A stretch of DNA of 14,817 bases from Micrococcales bacterium UBA2465. GTDB lineage: Bacteria > Actinomycetota > Actinomycetes > Actinomycetales > Microbacteriaceae. The notes under the pieces are model-generated. The model was not told where the DNA came from. It searched no databases and saw nothing but the letters and a program-made list of their open reading frames with translations. Shown here one piece after another: positions 7,022-14,152 of the stretch. A program made the position numbers and the translations under genes. The stretch lies in the NCBI GenBank assembly GCA_002342255.1, contig DDPP01000064.1:4130-18946 (forward strand), read 5' to 3'. Numbering within the stretch: the first letter of the stretch is position 1; each line of letters starts with the position of its first letter.

Positions 7022-7894
7022 CTAAATAAATCTAACAGCGAAAACCATGAGCAGGTAACCGGCCAGGCATGCTGGCAGCATCGAATCCAATCGGTCCATC
7101 ACTCCACCGTGACCTGGAATCCAAGAAGACATGTCCTTGACCCCTAGGTCACGCTTGATTAGCGATTCAGCAAAATCGCCTAGAACAGCAGAGAGCAGAA
7201 CCACTCCTGCAATTAGAGCACCAAACCACCAAGGTAGTTCAAGTAACCAAACTGTTAAACCAATCGCAGATGCCAAGGCAAACAACACTGAAACTCCAAA
7301 GCCTTCCCAAGACTTCTTAGGGCTGACCTTAGGAAGCATTGGGTGCTTACCCAGCTTTCTACCAAACAGGTAAGCACTGCTGTCAATAAGGATCACGCTG
7401 ACCACGACTGTGATGATCCAAAACTTACCGTCAACGACCTCATCGTGAGCTGGCTCACGAATCAACAGAGCAGCGAAGCTCATGGTCAGTGGAAGGTAGA
7501 TGACCACAAAAGCTGCAGCACTGAAGTCTCGAATGATTTCAGAAAAAGATCTCTTGAAAGATGCGTGGCTGAGAACTAGTTGAACTCCACGCCAGAGCAT
7601 CAGTGCAGCAACAATAGCTAGCACTCCTAGCCACTGCCAGAGTTCTCCACCGATGTATGCAAGTGGCATCACTAGTGCCGATCCAACAGTTACCGGGATT
7701 CGAGGGACGTACCAGTTCTTTTGTCTTAGTGCGGTTGAGAGCTCCCATGCTCCAGCAGCACAGGCAAGAGCGATTAGAGCAACAAACAGTTCTTTGATAA
7801 AGAGCACTGAACCCAGAAACGTAAAGCCAAGAATCAACCCAAAGATTACAGATTGGGAGAGACTCCTGGAGGTTTTGGTTTCAGCGGTAGTCAA
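7022..7894 (-). CDS. cdsA: Phosphatidate cytidylyltransferase
   Basis: A 290-residue integral membrane enzyme that makes CDP-diacylglycerol from phosphatidic acid and CTP, the branch point for anionic phospholipids. The family signature is complete near the C-terminus: SLIKRDLGVKD (244-254), PGHGG (260-264) and DRLD (267-270), where the conserved acidic residues bind the metal ions. SPKKSWEGFG (191-200) is another conserved block. Seven or eight hydrophobic helices are visible. The start is TTG at 7892-7894, with AGAGG six bases upstream and one base after the frr stop, so frr and cdsA are tightly linked, the usual arrangement in bacteria. In many Microbacteriaceae this gene is followed by a DivIVA-domain gene, as here. 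Confidence 0.96.
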   Translation of the reverse strand: MTTAETKTSRSLSQSVIFGLILGFTFLGSVLFIKELFVALIALACAAGAWELSTALRQKNWYVPRIPVTVGSALVMPLAYIGGELWQWLGVLAIVAALMLWRGVQLVLSHASFKRSFSEIIRDFSAAAFVVIYLPLTMSFAALLIREPAHDEVVDGKFWIITVVVSVILIDSSAYLFGRKLGKHPMLPKVSPKKSWEGFGVSVLFALASAIGLTVWLLELPWWFGALIAGVVLLSAVLGDFAESLIKRDLGVKDMSSWIPGHGGVMDRLDSMLPACLAGYLLMVFAVRFI

Positions 7895-7895
7895 A

Positions 7896-8456
7896 CTAAA
7901 CCTCTAGGAGTTCAGTCTCTTTACGCTTTAGAGCTTCATCAATAGCGTCAACGTGAGATTTAGTAACAGCTTCAAGTTCTTTTTCAGCACGAGCTAGATC
8001 ATCATCACCAGCAAGGCCGTCTTTCTTGAGAGCATCAAGATCGTCCTTAGCCTTGCGTCTAATGTTTCTAACTGCGACTCTGTGATCTTCAGCTTTAGTC
8101 TTTACGATCTTCACGTAATCTTTGCGACGCTCTTCAGTTAGCTCTGGAAGGCTGACACGAACTAGGTTTCCATCGTTAGTGGGGTTAGCACCAAGGTTAG
8201 GCATATCTCTAATTGCCTTTTCAATTGCAGCAAGTGCACCCTTGTCGTAAGGAGTCACAACGATTGTTCTAGCCTCAGGGTTAGCAATAGCACCAAGGGA
8301 TGAAAGAGCAGTTGGTGTGCCGTAGTAATCGATCATTAGTCTCTGGAACATTGCAGGGTTAGCTCTACCTGATCTAATCGTGGCAAAGTCTTCCTTAGCT
8401 GACTCAACAGCCTTGTTCATCTTGTCTCCAGCTGTTGCCAGAATATCTGAAATCAT
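7896..8456 (-). CDS. frr: Ribosome recycling factor
   Basis: At 186 residues it is the standard family length (E. coli 185). Recognisable blocks are [20 protein letters not shown], the TPTALSSLG segment, [20 protein letters not shown] and [13 protein letters not shown], covering the long three-helix bundle and the hinge of the small domain. With EF-G it splits post-termination ribosomes. The ATG start has a strong AAGGAGAAGG sequence just upstream. It lies 23 bases after pyrH, continuing the near-universal pyrH-frr order, and one base before the cdsA start. Confidence 0.98.
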   Translation of the reverse strand: MISDILATAGDKMNKAVESAKEDFATIRSGRANPAMFQRLMIDYYGTPTALSSLGAIANPEARTIVVTPYDKGALAAIEKAIRDMPNLGANPTNDGNLVRVSLPELTEERRKDYVKIVKTKAEDHRVAVRNIRRKAKDDLDALKKDGLAGDDDLARAEKELEAVTKSHVDAIDEALKRKETELLEV

Positions 8457-8479
8457 TTCCTTCTCCTTGTTCTAAAAAC

Positions 8480-9190
8480 TTACGAGCTTACGCGAGTTCC
8501 AAGCTTCTTACCCAGTAGGGCCTTGGTGATGTTACCCTCAGGCTGCATACCGAAAACCACCATCGGAATGTTGTTGTCCATGCAAAGGCTAAACGCAGTT
8601 GAGTCAACAACCTTTAGACCCTGCACAAGAGCTTCCTGGTAGGTCAAAGCTTCAAGCTTCTTAGCCTTTGGATCCTTCTTCGGATCTGCTGAGTAAACTC
8701 CGTCAACACCGTTTTTTGCAACCAGAACTTCTTCAGCGTGAATCTCAAGTGCTCTTTGAGCAGCAACAGTGTCAGTTGAAAAATAAGGAAGACCTGCACC
8801 AGCACCAAAAATTACTACTCGACCCTTTTGCATGTGTCTGATGGCACGAAGAGGAATGTATGGCTCGGTAACCTGTGCCATTGAGATTGCTGACTGAACA
8901 CGAGTGTCACAACCTGCTTGTTCTAGGAAGTCTTGAAGAGCTAGAGCGTTCATGACGGTACCCAACATACCCATGTAGTCAGCACGTGCACGATCCATAC
9001 CTCGCTGTGAGAGTTCTGCACCTCTAAAGAAGTTACCGCCACCGACCACTACAGCAATTTCAACCTTCTTGGCTGCTTCTGCGATCTCTTTAGCAATACC
9101 TGAAACGATGTCCGGGTTGACACCTAGATTGCCACCACCAAAAGCTTCACCAGATAGTTTCAGTAAGACACGACGTGGGGTTGATGGCAT
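8480..9190 (-). CDS. pyrH: Uridylate (UMP) kinase
   Basis: A 236-residue amino-acid-kinase-fold enzyme converting UMP and ATP to UDP and ADP. Motifs: [11 protein letters not shown] near residues 9-19 (phosphate binding), [10 protein letters not shown] (48-57), [15 protein letters not shown] (nucleotide binding and oligomer contact), and [15 protein letters not shown] chose the ATG at 9188-9190, which has AGAGGG six bases upstream; an in-frame TTG fifteen bases upstream is less likely because it lacks its own site. The gene follows the rpsB-tsf terminator by about 50 bases, so it depends on read-through or on a promoter in that gap. TAAACT at 9224-9229 could be a -10, but I see no good -35. 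Confidence 0.97.
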   Translation of the reverse strand: MPSTPRRVLLKLSGEAFGGGNLGVNPDIVSGIAKEIAEAAKKVEIAVVVGGGNFFRGAELSQRGMDRARADYMGMLGTVMNALALQDFLEQAGCDTRVQSAISMAQVTEPYIPLRAIRHMQKGRVVIFGAGAGLPYFSTDTVAAQRALEIHAEEVLVAKNGVDGVYSADPKKDPKAKKLEALTYQEALVQGLKVVDSTAFSLCMDNNIPMVVFGMQPEGNITKALLGKKLGTRVSS

Positions 9191-9240
9191 GGCTATCCCT
9201 CTCAAAGACTTTGGTTCTCTCCTAGTTTAGGCTCGGTAAG

Positions 9241-9268
9241 TAAAAAGGCTCGGTCTTTCGACCGAGCC
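9241..9268 (-). terminator. Rho-independent terminator of the rpsB-tsf unit
   Basis: On the minus strand a perfect nine-base-pair stem (GGCTCGGTC with GACCGAGCC, at 9260-9268 and 9247-9255) encloses a GAAA tetraloop (9256-9259) and is followed at once by TTTTTA (9241-9246). It begins about 20 bases after the tsf stop. The downstream arm is repeated at 9230-9237, which could let an alternative hairpin form (see findings). Confidence 0.88.
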
Positions 9269-9289
9269 AATTCACTTTAAAGCTTTTAG

Positions 9290-10117
9290 TTATGCACCAA
9301 CGCGTAGTCTCACGAATGAAGACACGGTTAGGCCGTGCTGCTCTAGGACCTTAGCAACGCTTAGCTTGTTGTCCTTAGCGAAGTCCTGCTCCAGTAGGCA
9401 GTTTTCCTTGAAGAATCCCTTTACGCGACCTTCAACGATCTTCTCTAGTGCTGCTTCTGGCTTACCTTCGTTACGAGCAGTCTCTGTTGCAATGCGACGC
9501 TCGGTGTCAACGATGTCCTGAGGAACATCTGCTGAAGTTAGGTAAGTTGGGCTGAATGCTGCGATGTGAACTGCAACATCATGAGCTGTCTCAACGTCTG
9601 ACCCCTTGAACGCTAGCAAAACACCAACCTGTGGAGGTAGGTCCTTTGATGTGCGGTGTAGGTAAGCATCGATGTTGTCATCTGAAACTACGTGGACTTT
9701 ACGAAGTTCAACCTTCTCGCCCATGATTGCAGCTTCGTCAGTGATTGCATCGCCAACAGTCTTACCTGAAACAGATGCAGCTAGACCAGCTTCAACAGTC
9801 TCAGCACCGGCAGCAGCAATTGCATCAGCAATTAGATCACCAAGAGCAACAAACTTCTCAGCCTTAGCTACGAAGTCAGTTTCACAAGCCAACTCGACTA
9901 GGTAACCCTTGCCGGCGTGCACTCGAGCAATGACGATACCGTTTGAAGTTGTTCTACCTTCGCGCTTGGTCACACCCTTTAGACCCTTGAGCCTTAGGAC
10001 TTCCATCGCCTTATCTAGATTGCCATCAGCCTCATCAAGAGCTGCCTTGCAATCCATCATTCCGGCACCGGAGCGCTCGCGAAGAGTTTTTACATCTCCT
10101 GCTGTGTAGTTAGCCAT
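9290..10117 (-). CDS. tsf: Translation elongation factor Ts
   Basis: A 275-residue guanine nucleotide exchange factor for EF-Tu. The N-terminal UBA-like domain (about 1-48) contains VKTLRERSGAGMMDCKAALDE. The EF-Tu-contacting motif TDFV is at residues 80-83, within ELACETDFVAKAEKF. The C-terminal core carries PQDIVDTERRIATETARNEGKPE. ATG start at 10115-10117, two bases after the rpsB stop. The purine-rich AAAGGAAG lies about ten bases upstream, a slightly long spacing, so coupling to rpsB is likely. A strong terminator follows. Confidence 0.98.
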   Translation of the reverse strand: MANYTAGDVKTLRERSGAGMMDCKAALDEADGNLDKAMEVLRLKGLKGVTKREGRTTSNGIVIARVHAGKGYLVELACETDFVAKAEKFVALGDLIADAIAAAGAETVEAGLAASVSGKTVGDAITDEAAIMGEKVELRKVHVVSDDNIDAYLHRTSKDLPPQVGVLLAFKGSDVETAHDVAVHIAAFSPTYLTSADVPQDIVDTERRIATETARNEGKPEAALEKIVEGRVKGFFKENCLLEQDFAKDNKLSVAKVLEQHGLTVSSFVRLRVGA

Positions 10118-10119
10118 AT

Positions 10120-10968
10120 TTACTCTGCTTCCTTTGTGGTCTCTTCAGTCTTTACTTCTTCAGCTAGAACTGGGTCAACAGCAACTTCTTCAGTTGCAAC
10201 AGTTGCTGCCTGAGCCTTAGCTGAGTCAAGAAGCTCCTGCTCCCAGTCAGCTAGAGGCTGAACTTCTTCAGGCTTTGAGTGCTTCTTCTTCAAACCTTCA
10301 GCAACCGCATCAGCAATAACGCGGGTCAAAAGGTGAACTGAACGAATTGCATCGTCGTTACCTGGGATACCGATGGTAACTTCATCTGGATCACAGTTGG
10401 TGTCTAGAATTCCGATAACTGGAATACCAAGCTTCTTAGCTTCAGTGATAGCCAGGTGTTCCTTGATAGTGTCAACAACCCAGATAGCTGATGGGGTCTT
10501 GGTCATGTTACGAACACCACCGAGAGTTTTCTCAAGCTTGGTCTTCTCACGAGAAAGAATCAAAAGTTCCTTCTTGGTATAGCCAGACTTCTTGGTGTCG
10601 CTGAAGTCCATCACTTCCAGTTCCTTCAAACGTGCAAGACGCTTTGAAACGGTTTGGAAGTTAGTCAACAAACCACCCAACCAACGCTCATTGATGAAAG
10701 GCATACCAACGCGCTGTGCTTCAGTAGCGATAGCTTCCTGAGCCTGCTTCTTGGTTCCAACGAACATGATGGTTCCACCGTTGGCAACTAGGTCGCGGGT
10801 GAACTCATAGGCTTTGTCGATATGAGTTAGTGACTTTTGTAAGTCAATGATGTAGATACCTGAACGATCGGTCAGAATGTATCTTTTCATCTTTGGGTTC
10901 CAGCGTCTGGTCTGGTGTCCAAAGTGAACGCCGCTGTCTAGCAGCTGGCGAACTGTTACTACTGCCAT
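10120..10968 (-). CDS. rpsB: 30S ribosomal protein S2
   Basis: A 282-residue small-subunit protein. I chose the ATG at 10966-10968, giving [20 protein letters not shown], because AAAAAGGAGA lies seven bases upstream and this is the normal S2 N-terminus; a longer reading adds 21 residues unlike S2. Motifs include [25 protein letters not shown] (67-80), [12 protein letters not shown] and the DPDEV...[11 protein letters not shown] block. Beyond about residue 230 there is an acidic, Ala/Glu/Thr-rich tail typical of actinobacterial S2. It is the first gene of the rpsB-tsf unit and is preceded by a structured leader. Confidence 0.98.
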   Translation of the reverse strand: MAVVTVRQLLDSGVHFGHQTRRWNPKMKRYILTDRSGIYIIDLQKSLTHIDKAYEFTRDLVANGGTIMFVGTKKQAQEAIATEAQRVGMPFINERWLGGLLTNFQTVSKRLARLKELEVMDFSDTKKSGYTKKELLILSREKTKLEKTLGGVRNMTKTPSAIWVVDTIKEHLAITEAKKLGIPVIGILDTNCDPDEVTIGIPGNDDAIRSVHLLTRVIADAVAEGLKKKHSKPEEVQPLADWEQELLDSAKAQAATVATEEVAVDPVLAEEVKTEETTKEAE

Positions 10969-11112
10969 GGCAGTATCTCCTTTTTGGCGCAGTGATGCGC
11001 CGGTCAGTTGATGGAATGAACGGTTGTTCAAACCCCTGGTGTCGCATTAGATAAAACCCAACAAGTTGGGACTGACTTAGCAAATGTTGTTCGACACGCG
11101 AAGTCGAAAAGC
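10969..11112 (-). promoter_or_regulatory. Structured 5' leader of rpsB (candidate autoregulatory RNA)
   Basis: About 145 bases lie between the predicted transcription start and the rpsB ATG, unusually long for this compact window. The following inverted repeats are visible: TCGAC/GTCGA with a seven-base loop (11091-11107); CCCAAC/GTTGGG, a near-perfect palindrome (11057-11070) followed on the minus strand by TTTTAT; TGAAC/GTTCA with a four-base loop (11017-11030); and GGCGCA/TGCGCC with a four-base loop (10986-11001), which directly abuts the AAAAAGGAGA ribosome binding site. The last hairpin is placed so that it could influence S2 translation. S2 is known to autoregulate rpsB-tsf in E. coli, but I cannot say the RNA here matches a described class. 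Confidence 0.5.
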
Positions 11113-11119
11113 ACGCGAA

Positions 11120-11148
11120 AACCTAGGGTAAAAACCTTGGGATTTCAA
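11120..11148 (-). promoter_or_regulatory. Probable rpsB-tsf promoter
   Basis: On the minus strand TTGAAA (11143-11148, five of six bases of the -35 consensus) is 17 bases from TAGGTT (11120-11125, TAnnnT form). This predicts a start near 11112. It is the best sigma70-type pair found in the 282-base region between rpsB and the M23 gene. Confidence 0.5.
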
Positions 11149-11208
11149 CGGAACTTTCCGCTTCCACAAGCATACCAGCGCTCTTCTAGGCTTTCCACCC
11201 CTCTACCT

Positions 11209-11230
11209 TTGAACAATTGAACAAGTTCAA
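11209..11230. repeat. Tandem TTGAACAA with an inverted GTTCAA arm upstream of the M23 gene
   Basis: Two adjacent copies of TTGAACAA (11209-11216 and 11217-11224) are followed by GTTCAA (11225-11230). The second copy plus the last arm forms a palindrome with six-base arms. It ends 20 bases before the M23 start codon, and each TTGAAC resembles a -35 hexamer, so it may be an operator or part of the promoter. No matching -10 is convincing. Confidence 0.45.
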
Positions 11231-11250
11231 AACTCTAGGAAAATCTTTGA

Positions 11251-11718
11251 ATGGTTCATCAAATTGCTGTAATTTGCCTTATTTTCAGCCAAGTTGGAAA
11301 GGTCGAAGCCCCTCAATTCGTTTACCCAGTGGCTAGCCGAGAGATTGTTGAACATTATTTAGCTCCGGCTACCAAATATTCCCCAGGTCATCGAGGAATT
11401 GACCTGGATGCGATACCAAACGAAGAGATTTTGGCACCAGTTTCAGGTTTTATCGGTTTTACCGGAAAAGTTGGATATCGAGATTTGGTGACTATTAAGT
11501 TCTCGGATCGAGAAATAACCCTGGAACCAGTCTGTGGAACTCTGCAAGAAAACAGCCCAGTTGGTGCCGGTGATGTAATTGGAAACTTCTGCGAACCCGA
11601 TCCTGAATACAAATGGCACTGTCTAGGTTGTATTCACTTTGGGCTAAAAACTCCAAACGGGTATCTAAGCCCAGAACTTTATTTAGGTGGTCTAACCCCG
11701 TCAAGATTGCTTCCCTAA
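11251..11718 (+). CDS. M23-family (LytM-like) peptidoglycan peptidase domain protein, possibly degenerate
   Basis: A 155-residue protein; the ATG directly follows an in-frame TGA, and the ribosome binding site is weak (AGGA about eleven bases away). The N-terminus has a short hydrophobic segment (residues 5-13) without basic residues, a poor signal peptide or membrane anchor. The LytM core is recognisable: HRGIDL with His47 and Asp51 (the HxxxD zinc ligands), beta-rich lysostaphin-like repeats (ILAPVSGFIGFTGKVG), and CIHFGLKTPNGYLSPELYL, where His129 is the final zinc ligand. The first His of the usual HxH motif is Cys127. This replacement seems common in actinobacterial proteins encoded next to rpsB, so it may mark an inactive or altered enzyme. 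The stop codon overlaps that of xerC on the other strand. Confidence 0.8.
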   Translation: MVHQIAVICLIFSQVGKVEAPQFVYPVASREIVEHYLAPATKYSPGHRGIDLDAIPNEEILAPVSGFIGFTGKVGYRDLVTIKFSDREITLEPVCGTLQENSPVGAGDVIGNFCEPDPEYKWHCLGCIHFGLKTPNGYLSPELYLGGLTPSRLLP

Positions 11719-12620
11719 GCTCTGGGGTGGGCGTTCTTATATCCTTCTCGAAGTCGCTCTACTGAAACGTGGGTATATATCTGAGTGGTTCCTAAACTGG
11801 CATGGCCCAACAATTCTTGAACTGCTCTGAGGTCTGCTCCACCATCTAGCAAATGCGTTGCAGCAGTGTGTCTAAGAGTGTGTGGTCCTGCAGCTCCAGA
11901 TGGAGTATCAGCCAACAGCGATGCAACAAGTTGGTAGACAGCTCTGACTCCTAAACGTTTTCCTTTAGAATTTAGAAACAAAGCAGTTTCACCAGCGACT
12001 GGAGTAAGTTTCTCTCTAATCGTTATATAGGCATCCAGGGCATCTCTGGCTGGAAGACCAAAAGGAACAACTCGTTCTTTTGAACCTTTACCCATAACCC
12101 GCAGAACATTCCTACCGAGGTCAACAGATAGAACATCAAGACCACAGATCTCACTAACCCGGCAACCGGTAGCGTAAAGCAATTCGAAAATAGCACGATC
12201 TCTTGTCGCCGATGGGTCTGAGGTCTCAGCGAGAATCCGCAGATGATCGAAAATTTCGTCTAGAGAATCCTTAGCAACTACTTTGGGTAAATGTCTCTGC
12301 GCTTTAGCGGACTTGAGTCTCTGACCTGGATCTGTTTGCAGGTAGCCTCGGTCTAAGCACCAAGCAGTAAAGGATCTAATGGCCGCGCTTTTTCTAGCCA
12401 AAGTGCTGTTGGCAGCATTACGTTGACTAACTTCCCAAAGCCATTGCCGAAGTAATGAAAGATCTAGTTCGCTGATGTCTAAAACTTTTTGTGTTTCCAA
12501 AAAAGCAATTAGGTCAAGAACATCAACCAGATAGCTCTTTACGGTGTTTACCGAGTAACCATTCAGCGTTTTCAGACTGTCCGCGAATTCCAGCGCGATC
12601 GGTCTGAGTGTTGATTCCAT
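11715..12620 (-). CDS. xerC: Site-specific tyrosine recombinase XerC
   Basis: A 301-residue recombinase. The N-terminal SAM-like core-binding domain (about 5-95) includes NGYSVNTVKSYLVDVLDLIAFL and STLARKSAAIRSFTAWCLDRG. The catalytic domain has the full set of residues: Arg154 in TGCRVSEICGL, Lys178 in GKGSKERVVPFG, His247 and Arg250 in HTLRHTAATHLL, His273 in LLGHASLGTTQ and the nucleophile Tyr282 in IYTHVS. With XerD it resolves chromosome dimers at dif. Its place after dprA and before rpsB is the usual actinobacterial position for xerC, which favours it over XerD. The ATG start has no strong ribosome binding site and lies 13 bases after dprA, so coupling is likely. Confidence 0.93.
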   Translation of the reverse strand: MESTLRPIALEFADSLKTLNGYSVNTVKSYLVDVLDLIAFLETQKVLDISELDLSLLRQWLWEVSQRNAANSTLARKSAAIRSFTAWCLDRGYLQTDPGQRLKSAKAQRHLPKVVAKDSLDEIFDHLRILAETSDPSATRDRAIFELLYATGCRVSEICGLDVLSVDLGRNVLRVMGKGSKERVVPFGLPARDALDAYITIREKLTPVAGETALFLNSKGKRLGVRAVYQLVASLLADTPSGAAGPHTLRHTAATHLLDGGADLRAVQELLGHASLGTTQIYTHVSVERLREGYKNAHPRA

Positions 12621-12633
12621 GTATCAAGGCTAA

Positions 12634-13749
12634 TCAGGGTTTATACCATCCAAAAGAATTTCGAACCAAAAGTTTTTGAGCCTGAAGTTCACTGGTTGCC
12701 TGGTTGGCTTCAAAGATGGTTAGACCAGCACTGGTGGCAATCTCTGCAATTGACACGGGTGTATTCCCAACAGCATCGAGTGTTCGAGTTTGGTTGGCGG
12801 TTAGCCTAAACAATTGCTCAGGTTCGGGCTCAACAAACCCCATGAGCTCTGAGAGTTGTTGTGGAGTGGAAATTAGTTCCGCTCTACCCTCTCTAATCAG
12901 GCGATGACAACCAGCACTTCGAACAGAATCTATTCGACCCGGAATAGCGCCAACCGGTCTCGCCAATTCGTTAGCGTGCCCGGCAGTATTGATTGAACCA
13001 GATCTAAAGCTGGCTTCAACAACAACCGTGGCTTTTCCTAAGGCGGCTATCAAACGATTCCTCTGCAGGAAACGCCAACGGGAAGGGGCAACTCCTGGAG
13101 CCATCTCAGAAACTAACGCTCCGTTTTGTTGAATTAGCTCAAATAACTCCAAGTTTTGTTTCGGATAGAGGCGATCTAAACCACCTGCCATGAATGCTAT
13201 GGTCTTACCTTTGCTATCGATGGCAGTCAGATGCGCCATGGCATCAATGCCAAGTGCTCCACCGGAGATTATGGACCATTGTTTCGAAACTGAATACCGA
13301 ACTAAATCTCTGGTTATTCCTAAACCATAGTCACTTGCAATTCTTGAACCCACTACGGCAAGCGAAGGACTGTGACAAAAAGTTTTGGGTTCACCGATAA
13401 TCCAAAGTGCTGGTGGCTCTGCATTACTCAAATCTGCTAGAGCTTTCGGCCAGCATTCGCTTTCAGGAGTAAGTAAAAACCCACCTTGCTGAGACAGCAA
13501 GGAAAGCGATTTATCAAGGTTCACCGTGTCCAGTCTTCGCCAGTAGCATTCCAAAGACTCCTGCAAAGTTTCAAGATGTTTAGGCGGGAGGAAGTTATCC
13601 TCTGGCAGTTCTACTGCCAACTCTCGAGCAGAAATTCTTTGCCGGAGAATTTCCAAAGACTTCTCTACCCCCAGCTGTTTACGTAGATACCCAGCAATTT
13701 GATCTCCTGGTTCTATTAGCAAAGACCAGGTTGCATAACTTTCTCGCAT
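12634..13749 (-). CDS. dprA: DNA-processing protein DprA (Smf family)
   Basis: A 371-residue cytoplasmic protein that binds incoming single-stranded DNA and loads RecA. The N-terminal SAM-like region (1-75) opens with TWSLLIEPGDQIAGYL, matching other actinobacterial DprA. The Rossmann-like domain (about 90-300) contains AVVGSR (131-136), SGGALGIDAMAH (162-173), FMAGGLDRLYP (186-196), FLQRNRLIAAL (227-237), VVEASFRSGSINTA (243-256) and GAIPGRID (267-274). A winged-helix-like C-terminus (about 315-371) ends in GWYKP. ATG start at 13747-13749; the upstream frame has no better start, and the ribosome binding site is weak. yraN and comM, usually found between DUF2469 and dprA in this family, are absent here. 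Confidence 0.95.
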   Translation of the reverse strand: MRESYATWSLLIEPGDQIAGYLRKQLGVEKSLEILRQRISARELAVELPEDNFLPPKHLETLQESLECYWRRLDTVNLDKSLSLLSQQGGFLLTPESECWPKALADLSNAEPPALWIIGEPKTFCHSPSLAVVGSRIASDYGLGITRDLVRYSVSKQWSIISGGALGIDAMAHLTAIDSKGKTIAFMAGGLDRLYPKQNLELFELIQQNGALVSEMAPGVAPSRWRFLQRNRLIAALGKATVVVEASFRSGSINTAGHANELARPVGAIPGRIDSVRSAGCHRLIREGRAELISTPQQLSELMGFVEPEPEQLFRLTANQTRTLDAVGNTPVSIAEIATSAGLTIFEANQATSELQAQKLLVRNSFGWYKP

Positions 13750-13778
13750 GCCAGAGAGTATGGCTAAAGTCGAAAGAA

Positions 13779-13807
13779 AATCTAGAGGATATTTGAAGTC
13801 TGTTGAA
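13779..13807 (-). promoter_or_regulatory. Possible dprA-xerC promoter
   Basis: In the 60-base gap before dprA the minus strand has TTCAAC (13802-13807) and TAGATT (13779-13784) separated by 17 bases. The -10 is a fair match (four of six) and the -35 weak (three of six). The predicted start is about 23 bases before the dprA ATG. Confidence 0.35.
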
Positions 13808-13809
13808 AA

Positions 13810-14139
13810 CTATTCTTTGTCACCGATGCTGAGCTCTTTAGGAATATCAAAAGCTTTACCAGTCAGTTCTTCGATATTTACATCCTTGAAAGTCAACACG
13901 CGAACGTTTTTGACGAACCTGTCGGTGCGATAGATATCCCAAACCCACACATCGGTCAGGTTTAGTTCAAAATAAAAATCGGTTTCAGTGTCGATTCTCT
14001 TGAATTCAACTTCATTGGCTAAATACAAGCGTCGTTCTGTTTCAATTACAAAGCGGAAGGTATCTACTACTGAGCGATACTCGCGAAAAAGGGCAAGTTC
14101 CGCTTCGCGGTCGTAGTCTTCGAATTCGTTCTCATCCAT
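13810..14139 (-). CDS. DUF2469 family protein (actinobacterial conserved, function unknown)
   Basis: A 109-residue acidic cytoplasmic protein. It carries the family hallmarks in order: an acidic N-terminus (DENEFEDYDREAE), LALFREYRSVVDTFRFVIETERRLYLAN (about 16-42), then LTDVWVWDIYRTDRFVKNVRVLTFKDVNIEEL (about 61-91). The length agrees with the usual 100-110 residues. The family is nearly confined to actinobacteria and normally sits directly after rnhB, as here (13-base gap). No catalytic motif or membrane segment is visible and its biochemical role is not known to me. Conservation beside rnhB suggests a link to nucleic acid metabolism, but that is inference. Confidence 0.92.
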   Translation of the reverse strand: MDENEFEDYDREAELALFREYRSVVDTFRFVIETERRLYLANEVEFKRIDTETDFYFELNLTDVWVWDIYRTDRFVKNVRVLTFKDVNIEELTGKAFDIPKELSIGDKE

Positions 14140-14152
14140 AGGTGAAGTTAGT

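Noticed and set aside
10969..11031. N-terminal extension of S2 (MNNRSFHQ...)
   Set aside because: It is unlike S2, runs through a GC-rich hairpin and the ribosome binding site, and the internal ATG matches the family start.
11095..11119. Two copies of CACGCGAA spaced 17 bases apart as a regulator site
   Set aside because: Only two short copies, partly within a predicted leader hairpin; could be chance.
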